Below, one piece after another: positions 10,912-21,579 of a DNA stretch of 64,000 bases. The DNA is taken from contig CM058230.1 of the NCBI GenBank assembly GCA_030180135.1, positions 56,886,580-56,950,579 on the forward strand. Reading direction: 5' to 3'. The position numbers and the translations under genes are program-made. Position 1 is the stretch's first letter. Each line of letters opens with the position of its first letter. The DNA is from Orychophragmus violaceus. Its lineage: Eukaryota; Streptophyta; Magnoliopsida; Brassicales; Brassicaceae. The notes under the pieces were generated by a model, which was not told the DNA's origin, ran no database searches, and saw only the letters and a program-made list of their open reading frames with translations.

Positions 10912-11643
10912 TGTTGGGATTATGTCCTGAAATCACATTGTACTCACTCTAGAGATAGTTGTATTGTCGAGATCGGACATTTCATGTGATGTTGGGTAGT
11001 CATAATGTTTTGCTAGAAACCGCTTATGACAAATGAGTTGTAACTCATTTCCAGTATCGTGTGAACCTACAGGGTCACACACCTAAGCTAGTTGGACATA
11101 GTTCGTATGGGATTGATCATTGGCATATGGTCTGGTCGATGTGTATTGGATACACATCGAATATGAGTTTTAATGAGGTGTGTCGATCGACACCATTGGG
11201 TGCGTCGGTCGACACAAGACGTGTGTCGATCGACACCACTAAGTGTGTCGGTCGACACAAGGCCGAAACCGAGACTGATGTTTCGGTTTATGTCGAGGTC
11301 TGTATATAAGTGATTTTATACATTCGACCGAGATAGACGAGGGCCGCCCAGACAGTGTTTTCTCAGAAAGAAAACACAGAAACCTCGAAGAACTCAGTTC
11401 CCAGGAGATCCGAGCCCCGGTACTAGCATCCCGGCGGATTCCAGCTTGTGTGCGTGTGGACTGCAGTAGAAGCGCAGCATCTGAGGCGCTCCAGAGATCT
11501 CATTTATCTGACCATCTTCCGCTGCCAATCTCCAGGTAAACTCGAGATCAGATCCTTGATTCAATTAACTAGACCCTAGATCCTAGGCTTCGGGAACCTG
11601 ACAGCAATTCTGAATCTGGTAGAATTGGCTCGAAGTTCCAACA
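10912..11643 (+). repeat. 3' LTR of the Copia relic (about 732 bp)
   Basis: Begins TGTTGGGATTATGTCC after a purine tract and ends GAAGTTCCAACA, so its ends form the inverted repeat TGTTGG/CCAACA. The partner LTR is not in the window. Position 11644 onward reads as a different element (hAT). Confidence 0.8.
11179..11260 (+). repeat. Four tandem palindromes GTGTCGRTCGACAC inside an LTR
   Basis: Four units start at 11179, 11201, 11222 and 11244, spaced 22, 21 and 22 bases. Each has a core of the form TGYGTCGRTCGACAC, and the spacers alternate. Units 1 and 3 have CGATCG at the centre, while units 2 and 4 have CGGTCG. They lie upstream of the segment of the LTR expected to hold the transcription start. 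A role as protein-binding sites is inference. Confidence 0.85.
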
Positions 11644-11849
11644 AGACGGAGACAAACTTGAGAGTTGAGACCTGATCAACAGCTAATGGATTTGGTAAGT
11701 TTAACACAAACAAGTAAATATGATTTCTCTTTTTAAACGACAATAGACAGAATATTAACGTTAGATTGTATTCACTTGCTCATGACAGAACTCTGGAGAT
11801 TTGCGTATTTGAACTCGGTCGACTTTGAGTCATAGAGACTCATTGGATC

Positions 11850-14327
11850 ATTAAACGCTGAATCCGAAACAGTGAATTCTGATGGATTGAATTCTGATGG
11901 ATCTCAACAAAAGATTTCTCGTAAAAGAAGGCTCATTCAAGTTGAAGATGAAGAGGTTGATTCTGAAGTAGAAATCGTGGTTGAACCGACACAGAGCAGA
12001 GCATCTCAGGCGAGTAAGAAAAAAAAACTCTCGTTCAGCCTACGCTGAATCTGAATAAGAGAAAGTAGAATCTAGTTGATGAGGAAGATTCTGAAGTTGC
12101 TACAAGGAGTAAAAAGGGGGATAAAGCTAAGCCTAGTCAGGGAAGTAAGAAGAAGAAAAGAGAAAATGTCGAAAATGAGCTGAATGAATCAGATGAGGAT
12201 GAGAAAGGGAAGAAGTCGAAGAAGGAGAGTAGGCAATGGTCAGATGTTTGGACTGATTTTGTCGTGGTTGTGAAGAAAGATGGTACGCAGAAAGCATTGT
12301 GCAAACATTGCAGTAAAGAGTATAAGCATGACTCTCAAACACACGGTACCACTGCTTTAAGAAGGCACAATCTTAGATGCAGTCTTACTCCACGACCTGG
12401 AAACGTCCGTAATATGTTGGTAACGACAGAGGCTAAACTTCAAGCACGTAAGTATGATCATGGTGTTTTCCGTGATCATATTGCTAAGACTATTATTCAG
12501 CATGATCTTCCATTTGCTTATGTTGAGTATGAAAGAGTTAGAGAAATTTGGAAGTACTTGAATGCTGATGTTAGATTCATTAGCCGAAACACAGCAGCAA
12601 CAGATGTGTACCGGTTCTATGAGAACGAAACGGCTGTCTTGAAAAGGGAATTAGCTAATCTTCCTGGACGTATCAGCTTTACATCAGACTTGTGGTCAGC
12701 AATCACACATGAAGGATACATGTGTGTCACAGCAGATTACATTGATCGCAACTGGAAGCTGAACAACAAAATCTTAGCATTTTGTGCTCTCCCTCCACCA
12801 CACTCGGGTATGAATTTAGCTATGCAACTTCTTGATACGTGGAAACAATGGGGAGTTGAGAAAAAGGTATTCTCAATCAATTTAGATAATGCTACAAGCA
12901 ATGATTCAATGCAAGATATTCTGAAATCTCAGCTGCTTTTGAGGAATAATTTGGTGTGTGGAGGTGAGTTTTTTCATGTCAGATGTTCAGCTCACATACT
13001 TAAACTCATTGTGCAAGATGGGCGGAAGGTTATTGGTGATTCTTTGCATAAAACCAGAGAGAGTATTAAGTATGTTACAACATCTTAATCTCGTGAGATT
13101 ATGTTTGGAAAATGTGTGGATTCTGTGGGTATAGAGTTGAAGGCTGGTCTGATATTAGATGTGCAAACTAGATGGAATTCAACATACAAAATGCTAGAGA
13201 GAGCTATCAAGTACCGTTGTGCGTTTGCCAATTTAAAAAAGTATGATGGGAAAAGCTACAAGTTCTGTCCAACGGATGAAGAATGGGACCGAGGAGTGGC
13301 AATTTGTGAGTTTTTGAAGCCATTTGGCGAGATCACTTACCTTATGTCAGGTTCATCATATCTAACTTCCAACTTGTACATCATGCAAGTCTGGAAGATC
13401 CACATTTGGCTCATTCAGAATGAGAAGAGTAGAGATGCAATTGTGAGAAGTATGATCATACCGATGAAGGAGAAGTTCGATAAGTATTGGGAAGAAGTCA
13501 GTGATATTTTCGCAATTACAACGGTTTTTGATCCACGGTTGAAGCTGACTCTCGCAAGTTATTGTTTTGGAGTGCTTGATATGGGTTCTCGTGATGCTAA
13601 GATGAAACATTTGCGTCATAAAATGCAAATCTTGTTTGAATCGTATGACAAAAAGTCGAGATCCACAACACCGTCTTCAGAGTCACGTGGAGTAGATCAG
13701 CAATGTGTAAATGATGGAGGACCGAAAGGGAATTTCTCAAGTTATGATGTAAGCTTCGTTTCTTCCTCATATATATTTTCCAGAATTGAAGCCTTATTGA
13801 TACATAAATTTTTGAAACCTGTTTTCAGGATTTTTTGGCTTTTCGGAAGAAATGTGTAGCTACTAGTGGGAGGACTTCTCTACAAGCATATCTAGAAGAA
13901 CCTGAATTAGACATGGAGAGTTTTCAGAGTTTGGACATTCTAGAGTATTGGAAAGATAACTCTGACAGATATGGTGAACTGGCTTCAATGGCTTGTGATC
14001 TACTTAGTATTCCAATAACAACAGTAGCTTCAGAATCATCTTTTAGCATTGGATCTCGCGTTCTCAACAAATATAGAAGCCGGCTTCTTCCAAAAAAATG
14101 TGCAAGCATTGATATGTAGTCGCAACTGGCTGAGAGGATTTGAAGGATATGAAAATGGTAAACACATCTACATTACAACTTCTTGCACTTGTTTGCTAAC
14201 AACTTAGTAGGTTAACAACATTTTTTTCTTCACATTTGCAGAAGATGAATCTGATGGTGAAGGAGATACACTTCCATCTTTCGAATCTATTATGAATGAC
14301 GAAGAAGAGGACGAAGAAGAAGATTGA
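11850..14327 (+). pseudogene. hAT transposase with BED finger and dimerisation domain (broken)
   Basis: Encodes a hAT transposase of the kind that cuts and pastes DNA with 8-bp target duplications. Visible: a lysine-rich acidic N-terminus, a BED-type zinc finger around 12237-12390 (CKHC followed by HGTTALRRH), the RNase-H-like core (TSDLWSAITHEGY, LDNATSNDS), TRWNSTYKML, and the C-terminal hAT dimerisation region (ELASMACDLLSIPITTVASE) near 13978-14040. Apparent introns lie at about 13750-13828 and 14156-14241. Lesions: an in-frame TAG at 12066-12068 after a frameshifting A-run near 12025, an in-frame TAA at 13086-13088 between two otherwise continuous halves, and an extra A in an A7 run at 14092-14098 that throws the C-terminus out of frame. 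The start codon is uncertain. Confidence 0.88.
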
Positions 14328-15136
14328 AGAAGAATGAAGTTCTATTTTTTCTTGCATATTAGACTATGTTGCTTTATTGCTATTTCTTCTTGATTTCAGT
14401 TTGATTTTCTCTTTTATGTGACTTTATTGTTGCTTTGAAATTGACTTTCGTGTTATTTCATTTTTCATAAGCTATTGGTTTGGTTTTACAAACCAGAACC
14501 TTTGTTTTTATGTTCTTATGCACCAATCATAATAAGGAGAGACATATAAAATCACTAGCATTTGTGTTTGGTCGTAGAACTAGAACAGAACAATACCTAA
14601 TAATAAGCACAAGTTGGTTTTCTTTGTGAATCTTTACTTGACATAATGAACTGGCGCTAGAAATAGGTTTAAAGTGCTGTAAATTTATTGTCTTTTAAAG
14701 TACAGGTTTAGTGAAATTCTTTATTCACGGCAACTTTTAAATCGATGATGCAAAGAGCTTAGAGGAAACAACACATGGAAGATATGGTTTCAATGGTTTC
14801 ACTGCCATTACGTTAGTGAAATTCTTTATTCACTGCCATTACCTTCTGTGTAAGTTTTTTTTCAATGGTTTTTACATTCTTAGGTATGCAAATGTTTAGG
14901 AAGTTGTATGATGTTGATCAAGATAATATCAATGGTGTTGTCGCGATCCATCTTAGTAAATCAGTTTCTCAGCCTTGTGTAGCTTTGGTTCACATTCTCT
15001 CGGTGAGTTGTAGTTTCTCCATGTCTACTTCTTTTATATATATGATTCAAAACTATATTCAAAATTGCAGGGCTTGAGTTACACCGGTGTGCAAAGCTGA
15101 ATGGGTCTAGCTGCTAGAGCACTAGCAAAACATGTT
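14328..15136. other. Stretch without a supported gene
   Basis: AT-rich sequence downstream of the hAT transposase. A short exon-like stretch at 14886-15074 has an open frame followed by a plausible acceptor, but no family was recognised. Confidence 0.4.
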
Positions 15137-15207
15137 GATAGAAGTAGCATTACATTTTGGGGTATTCTTTCTGGAACCGGTGAGTAAGTAGCAAACATAA
15201 ACGAGTT
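15137..15207 (+). repeat. 71-bp direct repeat, copy 1
   Basis: Matches 20930-21000 at about 67 of 71 positions by eye (starts GATAGAAGTAGCATTA). The two copies lie on either side of the Gypsy insertion, about 0.5 kb and 0.1 kb from its ends. Confidence 0.9.
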
Positions 15208-15289
15208 GTAGAAGAAAGGAAGGGAATCATATTCTCCTGATGAATTGAGAGACATTTAACTTTAAAGGCTGCTCAATCTGATACTGAAG

Positions 15290-15625
15290 AAGAATATGAA
15301 AAGGAGAATGAGTTTACCAAAAGAAAAAAGGCAGATTGTAAGGAGAGTGAGAGCCTCGAATGGATCTTCATGCTCTTGGAGTTTCATTCAAGATCAAAAG
15401 GCTGAGACAACAGCTGATGATGATGCCAATAGATTGACAAGAGCAGCCGTGATACTGGGAAAAAGGGCTTTGTTATTGCTCATTACATTGCTTAACAAAC
15501 AAGTCAATAGGTATCAATCACTTCAAGAGAAGGTTGATGATTTGTGCAAAACAATGGTAAGGAACCATTTTCTCATATCAAATATATTATTGTTTCTGTT
15601 AGTGGTAAAATCAAACAAATGGGGA
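15290..15625 (+). pseudogene. Unrecognised exon-like fragment
   Basis: An open stretch with coding-like composition (for example DDANRLTRAAVILGKRAL and QVNRYQSLQEKVDDLC), ending at a good GTAAGG donor near 15556. The second part resembles a short coiled coil. I do not recognise the family. It may be host sequence picked up by the hAT element or part of an older gene broken by the Gypsy insertion 100 bp downstream. Confidence 0.35.
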
Positions 15626-15717
15626 GGCCAAGACATCACATAGTGGCGACAGGACAGAAATACGGGAAATCCCATAGAAGATGGCTTCAGGCTTTGTTGA
15701 GGTTCTAGTAGGCTTAT

Positions 15718-16075
15718 TGATAGAGGGGCGGAAGCTAGGGTTGAATTCAACAACTAATTCGATGAGATAGGTTAAAAATTCGATAGTTCTTGAATCGCAC
15801 GTAATCGAAACGCACAAGAACAAGGATTTCGAGTACTCCTCGAGTACTTGTAAAAAGATCTATAAGCAATTGCTTTAATCAAAAATAACGTGAATGAAAG
15901 TAAATCCCTAAGAGTCCTATATATCCTACGCAGAAGATAACTAGAAGATCTGAATAGCATCTAAAACACAATCTCAAAAGGATTTATACATATCCTTTTA
16001 GTAACACAAAACCAATTTAGAAAACCAAAGAAAACCGGATAACACAAATAAACCAATCGAGTATTAGCTGCATCA
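15718..16075 (-). repeat. 3' LTR of the Gypsy element (358 bp)
   Basis: Direct repeat of 20477-20835 with TG...CA ends. Its first three bases on the minus strand (TGA at 16075-16073) are also the stop codon of the integrase frame. Confidence 0.95.
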
Positions 16076-19000
16076 GGTTCCCTCCGGTGAAGAAGGATTC
16101 ACCCTCGAATCCAGCTCGTCATTCTCACCATGGAAACGCGAGAGGTGCTTGATGTTGAATACATCGTATGTGTGCAAATGTGATGGCAACTTGACACGAT
16201 ACGCGTTCGGATTGATACGTTCCAACACCTCCACTGGACCTATCTTCTTCGACTTGAGCTTATTGTAATCCTGAAGCGGTAAACGTTCCTTTGTCATGTA
16301 AACCCACACCAAATCTCCGAGGTTCAAGATGAGTTCACGACGCTTGGCATCAGCCGCCGACTTGTACTTAGCAGCCGTCGATTCCAGATTAGCTTTGGCC
16401 TGCTCGTGTATCACCTGTAAATCCGAAACAAATTCAATGGCCTCACCATGATGGCGCGTCTTGTCCGGTGAGGTCGCCAAATCCAACGGACAGAGAGGTA
16501 CTAAGCCATAAACGACTCGGAATGGACTAAACCCAAGGCTGCGATTGACAGCATGATTGTGTGCAAATTTGGCCTGACACAATTTCGAGTCCCAAGACTT
16601 GATGTTGTCTCCAACCAGACACCATAAAAGGTTGCCCAAGGACCGGTTAGTGATCTCCGTTTGACCATCCGATTGCGGGTGATAGGCGGAGCTCATGTCC
16701 AAGGTAGTGCCCAAGAGCTTCCACAATGATCTCCAGAAGTGGCTTAGGAAACGTGTGTCTCTGTCAGACACAATCGAAGAAGGCAACCCATGGATACGAT
16801 ATATTTCCCGAAAGAACAGGACCGCTACACTTACCGCATCAGTTGTCTTCTTACAAGGAAGAAAGTGTGCCATCTTGCAGAAACGATCAACAACGACAAA
16901 TATAGAATCATGACCCCGCTGTGTACGAGACAATCCGAGGACAAAATCCATACTAATGTCAGTCCATGGCTGCGTGGGTATCGGGAGAGGAAGATAAAGC
17001 CCGTCGTTAGAAGCCTTACCTTTCCCATGCTGGCACGTCTGACACCTCTCCACGAACCTAATAACATCACGCCGCAAGTTCGGCCAAAAGTAGGATGAAG
17101 TGACAAGCAGAATCGTTTTGTCCCTACCGACATGACCTCGTCATGTGTTCCTTGATGATCTTCAATCGTAAACTGCAGTCCGGAACACATAAACACAGGC
17201 CACAGAATAAGAAACCATCTTGGAGAGTATACAAACCCGCCGATCCTGACACGACATCCGCGTATATGCGCCCAAAAAAGACATCCGAGGCATACAACTC
17301 CGTAAAGGACTCAAACCCGACGACAGAAGTATGCATAGTGGACACCAAAGCATGCTGACGGCTCAATGCGTCAGCCACTCGGTTCGTTTTACCCGACTGA
17401 TGACAGATAGAAAAGGTGAACTGCTGTAAATACGCTATCCAACCCGCATGGCGAGAAGAAACCTTAGCTTGACTATCGAGGTGACGCAGGGAGTTGTGAT
17501 CAGTGAATAAAATGAACTCGCGATGTACCAAATAATGACACCAGTGTTTGACTGCCTGCACGATAGCATAAAATTCGACGTCGTAGATACTGTAATGACC
17601 CCGTGCACCAGCCAACTTCTTGCTAAAGAACGCCACCGGACGTCCATCCTGACTCAGCACAACGCCAATTCCGAGCATGGAGGCGTCACAGTGTAGCCCC
17701 GGTGCCGTCGTGAGCTTGGATTTAATGAGGTCCATTCGAAACGACCCTCCTTCATACATCTTGTAATCAGAGCCATAATGGAGCTGAAATGGCTGACAAA
17801 TCTCCTGTAAAAAGAAGCCAAACCGTGAAAACTCTGCACATCTGTCACTGTCGAAGGAGTCGGCCAAGACTTAATAGCATCAATCTTCAACATGTCCATC
17901 TGTAGGCCCTTATCGGACATGATGTAGCCCAAAAACAGCACTTGTGGCACCCCAAAGTCGCATTTTTGCTTAGCGCCAAAGAACCGTTCAGAACGCATTA
18001 CCTCTAGTACCAGACGCAAATGATTCACATGGTCTACCAGCGAAGAGCTAAACACCAATATGTCATCGAAGTAAACGACGACGAACTATCCAATGAATGG
18101 TCGTAACGCTTGATTCATCACGCGCATGAATGTGCTCGGTGCGTTTGATAATCCGAACGGCATTACAAGCCATTCAAGCAAGCCTTCTATGGTTTTGAAA
18201 GCCGTCTTCCACTCGTCTCCCGGCTTAATGCGTATCTGATGATACCCACTCTTGAGATCGATCTTTGAGAAGATCCTAGCAGAACCGATTTGGTCTAATA
18301 GATCATCCAAACGAGGAATGGGAAACCGATAACGTACTGTGATCTTATTGAATGCCCTGCTGTCGACACACATGCGCCATGTTCCGTCCTTCTTCGGAAT
18401 TAACAGTGCTGGCACCGCACAAGGACTCAGACTCTCTCGAATGTGTCCCTTACGCAGCAACTCCTCCACCTGCTTGCGCAATTCCTTGTGCTCGTCCGGA
18501 CTCATTCGATAATGCGGCCTGTTCGGAAGTGTCACCTTTGGAACTAGATCGATTTGGTGCTGAATAGAACGCAATGGTGGTAGTCCATCCGGTAAATCAT
18601 CCGGGAATACATCACTGAATGAATCCAATAACGGTCGTAACTGATCGCTCCGAGTCGTAGTAGAGAGGCAGCAATCCTGTGTCGGAATAAGCGCAAAAGC
18701 GCAGCCTTCAGTTTGTAACTCCGACATGAACGCAGTATACGAACATAACAACGATGAAGGTTGGCCACAAACCGGTTGTGATGGTCTGGGAAACTCTTCC
18801 GTCGCTGAAGGAGGGGCGGTCAAAGCGTCATCTCGTGACGGAACGATCATAATTTTGTGGGTTTCCCAGATGAAACTGTACGTATTAAGAGCTCCATCAG
18901 GCATAATCTTCCGATTAAATTACCAAGGTCTTCCGAGCAAAAGGTGTGCTATGTCCATCGGAGCAACATCACAGTATGTTCGATCACGGTAATGAGGCCC

Positions 19001-20428
19001 AATTGAAAACGCATCCAATGCTCGTTGCGAAATTCTCAAGCTCACATCCTCACAAAGCCATCCCAACGTGTAAGGAGCTGGATGAGGCTCACGTTTTATA
19101 CCAAGCTTATCAGCTGCCTCTTCTGATATCACGTTGCGACAACTACCAAAATCAATAACAAAACTTCAGACCCGACCTTTGATTGTGCAGGTAGACCGAA
19201 AGATGTTCGTACGCAACCATTGGACGTCTTGCCGACGAGGTGTGATGCCTGCTCGTCGTACCACTAACATGTGACCACGATCACCCTCCGTGATTAGTAC
19301 ATCCCTCTCCTCTTTGACTTCATTCTCCGAACAAGAATCATAGATTGGAGGCTCATCATCGAGCTGACCCTCAGCCAACAGCCCACACTTTGTCTGATGT
19401 GGACAAGCTGTCTGCATGTGCCCCGGTTCACCGCACGAGTAGCCCTTCAGCGCATTAGGTCAAGAGGAACGACGCAATGTTTGATCATCAGATGCAGTAT
19501 GTCGCGTCGCCGGTGCAGGCGACTCCAGATCCCTTACTGTCTGACATGTTGACTGATCAAGATCTCGGGAACGCGGCTCTCTTGATCCCCAAGAAGACGA
19601 CTTCTGCTGTTGTTCAAAGGAAGCAGCACGTCTATGAGCCTCAGCCACTGTGTCCGGATCAAACTGAGCTAAAGCGAGCTGTAGCGGCTGTCGTAACCCA
19701 CCAATGAACCTCGAGACGAGTTGAATCTCGCTGTCATGAATGTCAGTGCGAGTGAGCAACATCGAAAACTCCTCCGCGTATTCATCTACCGTCTTGGAGC
19801 CTTGTCGAAGGTTCTGCAGTCGCGTGTAGATAGTCCTATCGAAGTTATGCGGTAAGAATGTGGCCGAAAGCTGTTTTTTTAACTTCTCCCACGTCGTTAT
19901 TGGAGACTTGCCGGTGCGAGATCGTGTTGCCTTGGTCTGTTTCCACCAGGATGCGGCATGGCCTCTGAACCGTGTTGCCACCAACGGAACACACCGATCA
20001 TGCGGAACTCGTTTAAAGTCAAAGATCTCCTCTACTGTTACAAGCCAGTCGAGCAACACATCTCCTTTAACACCACCATGGAACTCTGGAATTTCGACCT
20101 TGAAAGTCGTTTCCCAATTAGAATTCGGACGAACGAATTGATCACCCCCAACATGACGTTCGCGATCAAAACGACGATCCTCATCATGATGTGCAAACGG
20201 GTTGACATCCGCTTCGGTTTCGCGATCTTCAAACAGCGGATTACGGCCTGAGAGACGTTGAGCTAACATCTATCCCATCTCCATGATAGACGATTGTATC
20301 GTCTGTTGCATCGAACGCTGCATGTTTTCTTGCATAGCCAGCAACGTACTCCGCATCTCAGCCCACTCGGAGTTATCGATATCGCGAGTGTTGTTCGTGG
20401 CTTGATCTTGTCGCGGCTTAGGAGGCAT
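16073..20428 (-). pseudogene. Gypsy gag-pol polyprotein, broken by stops and two frameshifts
   Basis: Starts at the ATG at 20428 (MPPKPRQDQA). In order: gag with the retrotransposon gag domain (WWKQTKA, LRQGSKTVDEYAEEF), a zinc knuckle near 19400-19440 (SCGEPGHMQTAC; the usual first Cys appears as Gly), an aspartic protease remnant (IDFGSCRNVISEEAA), reverse transcriptase (KDGTWRMCVDSRAFNKIT, VYFDDILVF), RNase H (CDASMLGIGVVLSQDGRPVA), an H2C2 zinc finger (CQTCQHGKGKA) and the integrase core (DFVLGLSRT, HPQSDGQTE). In-frame stops fall near 20270 (TAG), 19457 (TGA), 19163 (TGA), 18902 (TAA) and 18083 (TAG). The frame shifts near 17740 and near 17135. No function is expected. Confidence 0.93.
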
Positions 20429-20460
20429 TGTTGCAGAAAACTAAGAATCCCAGAACGTTC

Positions 20461-20474
20461 CGTGTCTGATACCA
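20461..20474 (-). other. Gypsy primer-binding site
   Basis: The minus strand reads TGGTATCAGACACG two bases inside the 5' LTR. It matches the methionine-tRNA type of primer site. Confidence 0.75.
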
Positions 20475-20476
20475 AC

Positions 20477-20835
20477 TGATAGAGATGCGGAAGCTAGGGT
20501 TGAATTCAACAACTAATCCGATGAGATAGGTTGAGAATTCGATAGTTCTTGAATCGCACGTAATCGAAACGCACAAGAACAAGGATTTCGAGTACTCCTC
20601 GAGTGCTTGTAAAAAGCTCTATAAGCAATTGCTTTAATCAAAAATAACGTGAATGAAAGTAAATCCCTAAGAGTCCTATATATCCTACGCAGAAGATAAC
20701 TAGAAGATCTGAATAGCATCTAAAACACAATCTCAAAAGGATTTATACGTATCCTTTTGAGTAACACAAAACCAATTTAGAAAACCAAAGAAAACCGGAT
20801 AACACAAATAAACCAATCGAGTATTAGCTGCATCA
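20477..20835 (-). repeat. 5' LTR of the Gypsy element (359 bp)
   Basis: Direct repeat of 15718-16075. Its outer end abuts the CTTAT target duplication. Confidence 0.95.
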
Positions 20836-20929
20836 CTTATTCACTACTGAATCATCCTCTTCTTTTACCAGCTTTGATCCAGATTCATAGAAAGCTATTG
20901 GATTATGTGTATTGTTATATATTGGTTTA

Positions 20930-21000
20930 GATAGAAGTAGCATTAGATTTTGGGGTATTTTTTCTGGAACCGGTGAGTAAGTAACAAACATAAACGAATT
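20930..21000 (+). repeat. 71-bp direct repeat, copy 2
   Basis: See 15137-15207. It ends just before the GC-rich hAT subterminal region. Confidence 0.9.
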
Positions 21001-21145
21001 TGCACAAGACACTTATAATGTTACATATTTGAGTCCTCAAATTCTTCATTTAATTTTTTTAGATTCATTTTTACAACTAACCAAACGAGTGGTTTCTCTA
21101 CTTCATTACATATGAACAACTCTTGGTGAAAGTACTTATAATGAC

Positions 21146-21307
21146 CTGCGGGCCGACCGCTTAACCGCATATCTAAGGGCGGGGTGGGATCGGACATTCA
21201 GTTTTGGACCGCAGCCCGCGATGGGCCAACCCGCACGGTCCGGGGGGAAGAAACAATCCGCGGCGGTCGGGCCATATGGTCGCGGTCAAACCACATTGAC
21301 ACCCCTA
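21146..21307 (+). repeat. hAT right terminus with GC-rich subterminal region
   Basis: The last bases read CCACATTGACACCCCTAC, i.e. the common plant hAT end TAGGGGTGTCAAT on the minus strand. Inside it is an unusually GC-rich block with repeated CCGC/GCGG and CGGGCCGACC-type words, which is typical of hAT subterminal sequence. It ends about 270 bp downstream of the RsmI-like gene. Confidence 0.7.
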
Positions 21308-21579
21308 CTTTTTATATAAATTAGTATATATTACTGAAATAACTAATTGATTTTTATAGAAGTTTCTCTTTATCATATGTCAAAAAGACGAATACATCAA
21401 ATATGGTTTAATTAGTCTGGAGTAACCAACTCTTCCTATACTCTAAACCCACCACATCAAGGTAGATCCAAAGCTCAACTATGAATCATAATAGAACCCA
21501 CTCGACTCCACGCAACCGTTTTACAACATGACATTGATGAGTATGAAGCAAAAGCTTCAAAATGGCAATGGCCTCTCAT

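Larger units (their letters stand above)
7631..11643 (+). mobile_element. Older Copia relic on the plus strand, 5' part outside the window
   Basis: Directly after the young Copia junction, translation gives KFLKD...TSSSGI, matching the segment just after the zinc knuckle in the young element (KFQEG...TSSSGI). The relic then shows scattered pol remnants, a 3' region, a purine tract (AAGTGGGAGAT ending near 10911) and a 3' LTR. Its own gag start, primer-binding site and 5' LTR must lie left of the window, beyond the nested element. The internal region after gag is only about 3.3 kb, so it has lost pol sequence. Confidence 0.88.
15718..20835 (-). mobile_element. Ty3/Gypsy LTR retrotransposon with perfect TSD CTTAT
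   Basis: Two LTRs (15718-16075 and 20477-20835) flank a gag-pol region read on the minus strand. CTTAT at 15713-15717 is repeated exactly at 20836-20840. The LTRs differ at about 8 positions plus one indel by eye (about 2%), so the insertion is moderately recent. Total length is 5.1 kb with short LTRs and no visible chromodomain after the integrase. The lineage was not assigned with confidence. Confidence 0.96.
11644..21307 (+). mobile_element. hAT-family DNA transposon, left end lost outside window, interrupted by a Gypsy element
   Basis: A hAT transposase pseudogene (about 11.85-14.33 kb) and a typical hAT right terminus (GTAGGGGTGTCAATGTGG on the minus strand, ending near 21307) are read in the same orientation. 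The left terminus is not seen. The most economical reading is that the Copia relic ending at 11643 inserted between it and the transposase. The element also contains the 5.1 kb Gypsy insertion at 15718-20835. That the terminus and this transposase belong to one element is inference. Confidence 0.6.

Noticed and set aside
11179..11260. Evenly spaced palindromic repeats suggesting a CRISPR array
   Set aside because: Spacers are only 6-7 bases, there is no leader or cas gene, and the array lies within a plant LTR.
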